Positions 62,529-64,000 of a stretch of 64,000 nucleotides of DNA are shown piece after piece. The translations under genes were made by a program, and so were the position numbers. The stretch is from assembly GCF_002157225.2 (NCBI RefSeq), contig NZ_CP020038.1, positions 6,716,991 through 6,780,990 on the forward strand. The letters are read 5' to 3'. Source of the stretch: Agarilytica rhodophyticola. GTDB taxonomy: Bacteria; Pseudomonadota; Gammaproteobacteria; Pseudomonadales; Cellvibrionaceae. The notes under the pieces are model-generated. The model was not told the DNA's origin. It ran no database searches and saw nothing but the letters and a program-made list of their open reading frames with translations. How positions within the stretch are numbered: position 1 is the stretch's first letter; the number at the start of each line of letters is the position of its first letter.

Positions 62529-64000
62529 TTAGTTATTGCTCCAAAGGCGGTTAAGTAAGTTCCATTTTTTAGTGTCAAAGCCTACCCACTCGCCCCAACC
62601 AGCAGTATTTGAGATTGGATCATAGGCATGTTCAAATAATCCCCCTGTGTCACCAGATTCTGGGTTGATTGACCAGTAACAACCTTCTATATTTTGATCA
62701 ATCATGTAATCAACAAAAGCGTTTTGCCATTGCTCATCAACATTAGTGGTAATATGGCCCCAGCGATTTATATCACGAGTACTAGAACCTTCTGGCCAGT
62801 TGAAGTGGCCGCCAAATTCACCCACTAATATAGCGAAACCTTGGTCTCTTAAATAACCGAAGTGCTCTTCCCAACCAGCGACGAGTTTAGGTGGGTCAAT
62901 AACAATATTACAATCAGCGTCACCAGCTGCATCACCTTCAAGACCAGCACATTGGGGTTGCGCGGGATCTAGGAACTGAGACTGTACAAATACTGATGGA
63001 CCATAAGTATGAGGAGAGAGAACCAAGCGTTCCTTAGGAATATCTAAGGGGTTGGTGCCTTGTTCGAAGAAATTTTCACCCCAGTTTGGATTACTTGCAA
63101 GATCACCATGAGGTTGGGGGCCTTCAGCCTTGGTTGAAGCAGAGGTACCTTCCACAACAACTAACAAGTTAGGGTTAACTTCATCTATCGCTTTATACGC
63201 TTTTTCAGCCATGGTTTTCCATTGCTGCCAAGTATAGTCGTGAGGCTCGTTAAAGATATCGATACCTAAAATATTATCAACGCCCAGAGCAGCGGATAGA
63301 CCAGCGAGTTCACGTAAATCATCTAACCACATCTGTTCATTATATTCATGCACGGTCACACCGGGGCCTGCAGGTGCACATGCATAGTCTTCGCGAGGGA
63401 AATCATAGTCTTCACGGTTGGCGTCAGCATATGGTGGTACAGCATCCAGTCGACCAGCGCGCCAGCCAAGATAATTGGAGCATGAATGGATGTCCAAAAT
63501 AATTTCAACATCGTTTGCATCAGCAAGTTTAATAAACTCTTCCATCGATTGACGTGCATTAACACCACGCACAGATTGGTGGTTCTTCAAGAATGGATCT
63601 TTGCCCTGAGGATCGTTAGGGTCTAGTGTCTGAGGTACGATTGGGAAACGAATAACATTGATTCCCATAGAAGTAATTTCGTCAAAAGTTTGCTGCATAG
63701 TTCTTCCGGTGCCTTGATTACCATTAGCCCAGAAAGTATTACCAATGTATAACTCCATCGGCGCGCCGCTTGGATTGGTCGGGTCATCGGAAGGTTCATG
63801 TCGCCCTTCTAAACCAAACCAACTTCCGCATTGAAGTGGTACAACGTTGCCATCTTTAGTCACTTTACCGTTATTATCCACTCTGAATACACCAGAAGAA
63901 GGAGGCGTGGGTGTTGGTGTAACTGTTGGTACAGGCGTAGTGGTGGGTACCGGAGTTATTGTTGGCACAGGAGTAGGAGTCGGCCCACTAGATGAACACA
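62529..64000 (-). CDS. Secreted GH5 cellulase, 5' end outside the window (paralog)
   Basis: The frame is open to the window edge. The first visible residues, 'CSSSGPTPTP', match the end of a CBM2 and the linker start of the paralog at 59278-61173, so the full gene probably also has a signal peptide and CBM2. A shorter Pro/Thr/Val linker follows, then a GH5 domain with '[11 protein letters not shown]' (acid/base Glu), 'ILVGEFGGHF' (nucleophile Glu), '[11 protein letters not shown]' and 'SPHTYGPS'. Most of the catalytic domain is identical to the paralog at protein level. It arose by tandem duplication. Any start inside this frame would be artificial. Confidence 0.92.
   Translation of the reverse strand, partial: CSSSGPTPTPVPTITPVPTTTPVPTVTPTPTPPSSGVFRVDNNGKVTKDGNVVPLQCGSWFGLEGRHEPSDDPTNPSGAPMELYIGNTFWANGNQGTGRTMQQTFDEITSMGINVIRFPIVPQTLDPNDPQGKDPFLKNHQSVRGVNARQSMEEFIKLADANDVEIILDIHSCSNYLGWRAGRLDAVPPYADANREDYDFPREDYACAPAGPGVTVHEYNEQMWLDDLRELAGLSAALGVDNILGIDIFNEPHDYTWQQWKTMAEKAYKAIDEVNPNLLVVVEGTSASTKAEGPQPHGDLASNPNWGENFFEQGTNPLDIPKERLVLSPHTYGPSVFVQSQFLDPAQPQCAGLEGDAAGDADCNIVIDPPKLVAGWEEHFGYLRDQGFAILVGEFGGHFNWPEGSSTRDINRWGHITTNVDEQWQNAFVDYMIDQNIEGCYWSINPESGDTGGLFEHAYDPISNTAGWGEWVGFDTKKWNLLNRLWSNN

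Overview
The window looks like chromosomal DNA of a marine, polysaccharide-degrading gammaproteobacterium, most likely a Cellvibrionaceae relative (Saccharophagus/Teredinibacter/Agarilytica-like). This is an inference. It rests on two GH5 cellulase genes with Pro/Thr-rich linkers (the complete one also carries an N-terminal CBM2), a GlyGly-CTERM-like tail on a very large secreted protein, soluble PQQ-type sugar dehydrogenases with the same linkers, and fairly low GC by eye. I saw no tRNA, rRNA, CRISPR array, complete insertion sequence or phage gene.

Region 1 (1-31160) is a surface-polysaccharide locus. It holds eleven glycosyltransferases (GT2, GT4, GT39-like, GT87-like), a Wzy/WaaL-like polymerase or ligase, a Gfo/Idh/MocA oxidoreductase, a DegT-type aminotransferase, an OafA-SGNH acyltransferase translationally coupled to a GMC oxidoreductase, and an SDR. 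Inside it, the minus-strand operon 10001-5028 carries a 'make, flip, transfer' set: a HAD phosphatase fused to a polyprenyl-phosphate phosphoribosyltransferase (UbiA fold), an SMR-like putative flippase, and a GT-C membrane glycosyltransferase. Three tandem PQQ-type sugar dehydrogenases (22020-27259) interrupt the locus; the first is a lipoprotein fused to a diheme cytochrome.

Region 2 (31572-48866) is mixed. It contains a 1502-residue secreted multidomain protein with a di-heme peroxidase-like domain, a type B ribosomal protein L31 behind a Fur/Zur-like site, two proteins of unclear function, a membrane/spermidine-synthase-like fusion, a Crp-regulator/nitroreductase/transporter/acetyltransferase operon, a secreted hypothetical protein and a hybrid histidine kinase with a pseudo-receiver.

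Region 3 (48940-56107, minus strand) is the most interesting. It is a compact seven-gene operon: KAS III-like synthase, metallo-beta-lactamase-fold hydrolase, PaaK/F390-type adenylate-forming enzyme, extended SDR, GT21/HpnI-like GT2, a small alpha/beta-hydrolase-like protein, and a UGT-type GT1. The order suggests an acyl or ketide lipid is built, activated, reduced and then glycosylated. The product cannot be named from sequence.

Region 4 (56557-64000) has two small cysteine-rich zinc-binding proteins (a DUF1272 type and a RING-like one with C-terminal repeats), an exported NTF2-like protein, a hairpin-rich noncoding stretch, and two GH5 cellulases in tandem; the second runs off the window edge.

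A short dispersed repeat (consensus TTAGRGCCTGTTARCACTA) occurs six times, always between genes and always on the plus strand. In two copies its TAG is the stop codon of a glycosyltransferase gene. A separate 209-bp MITE-like element lies at 3452-3660.
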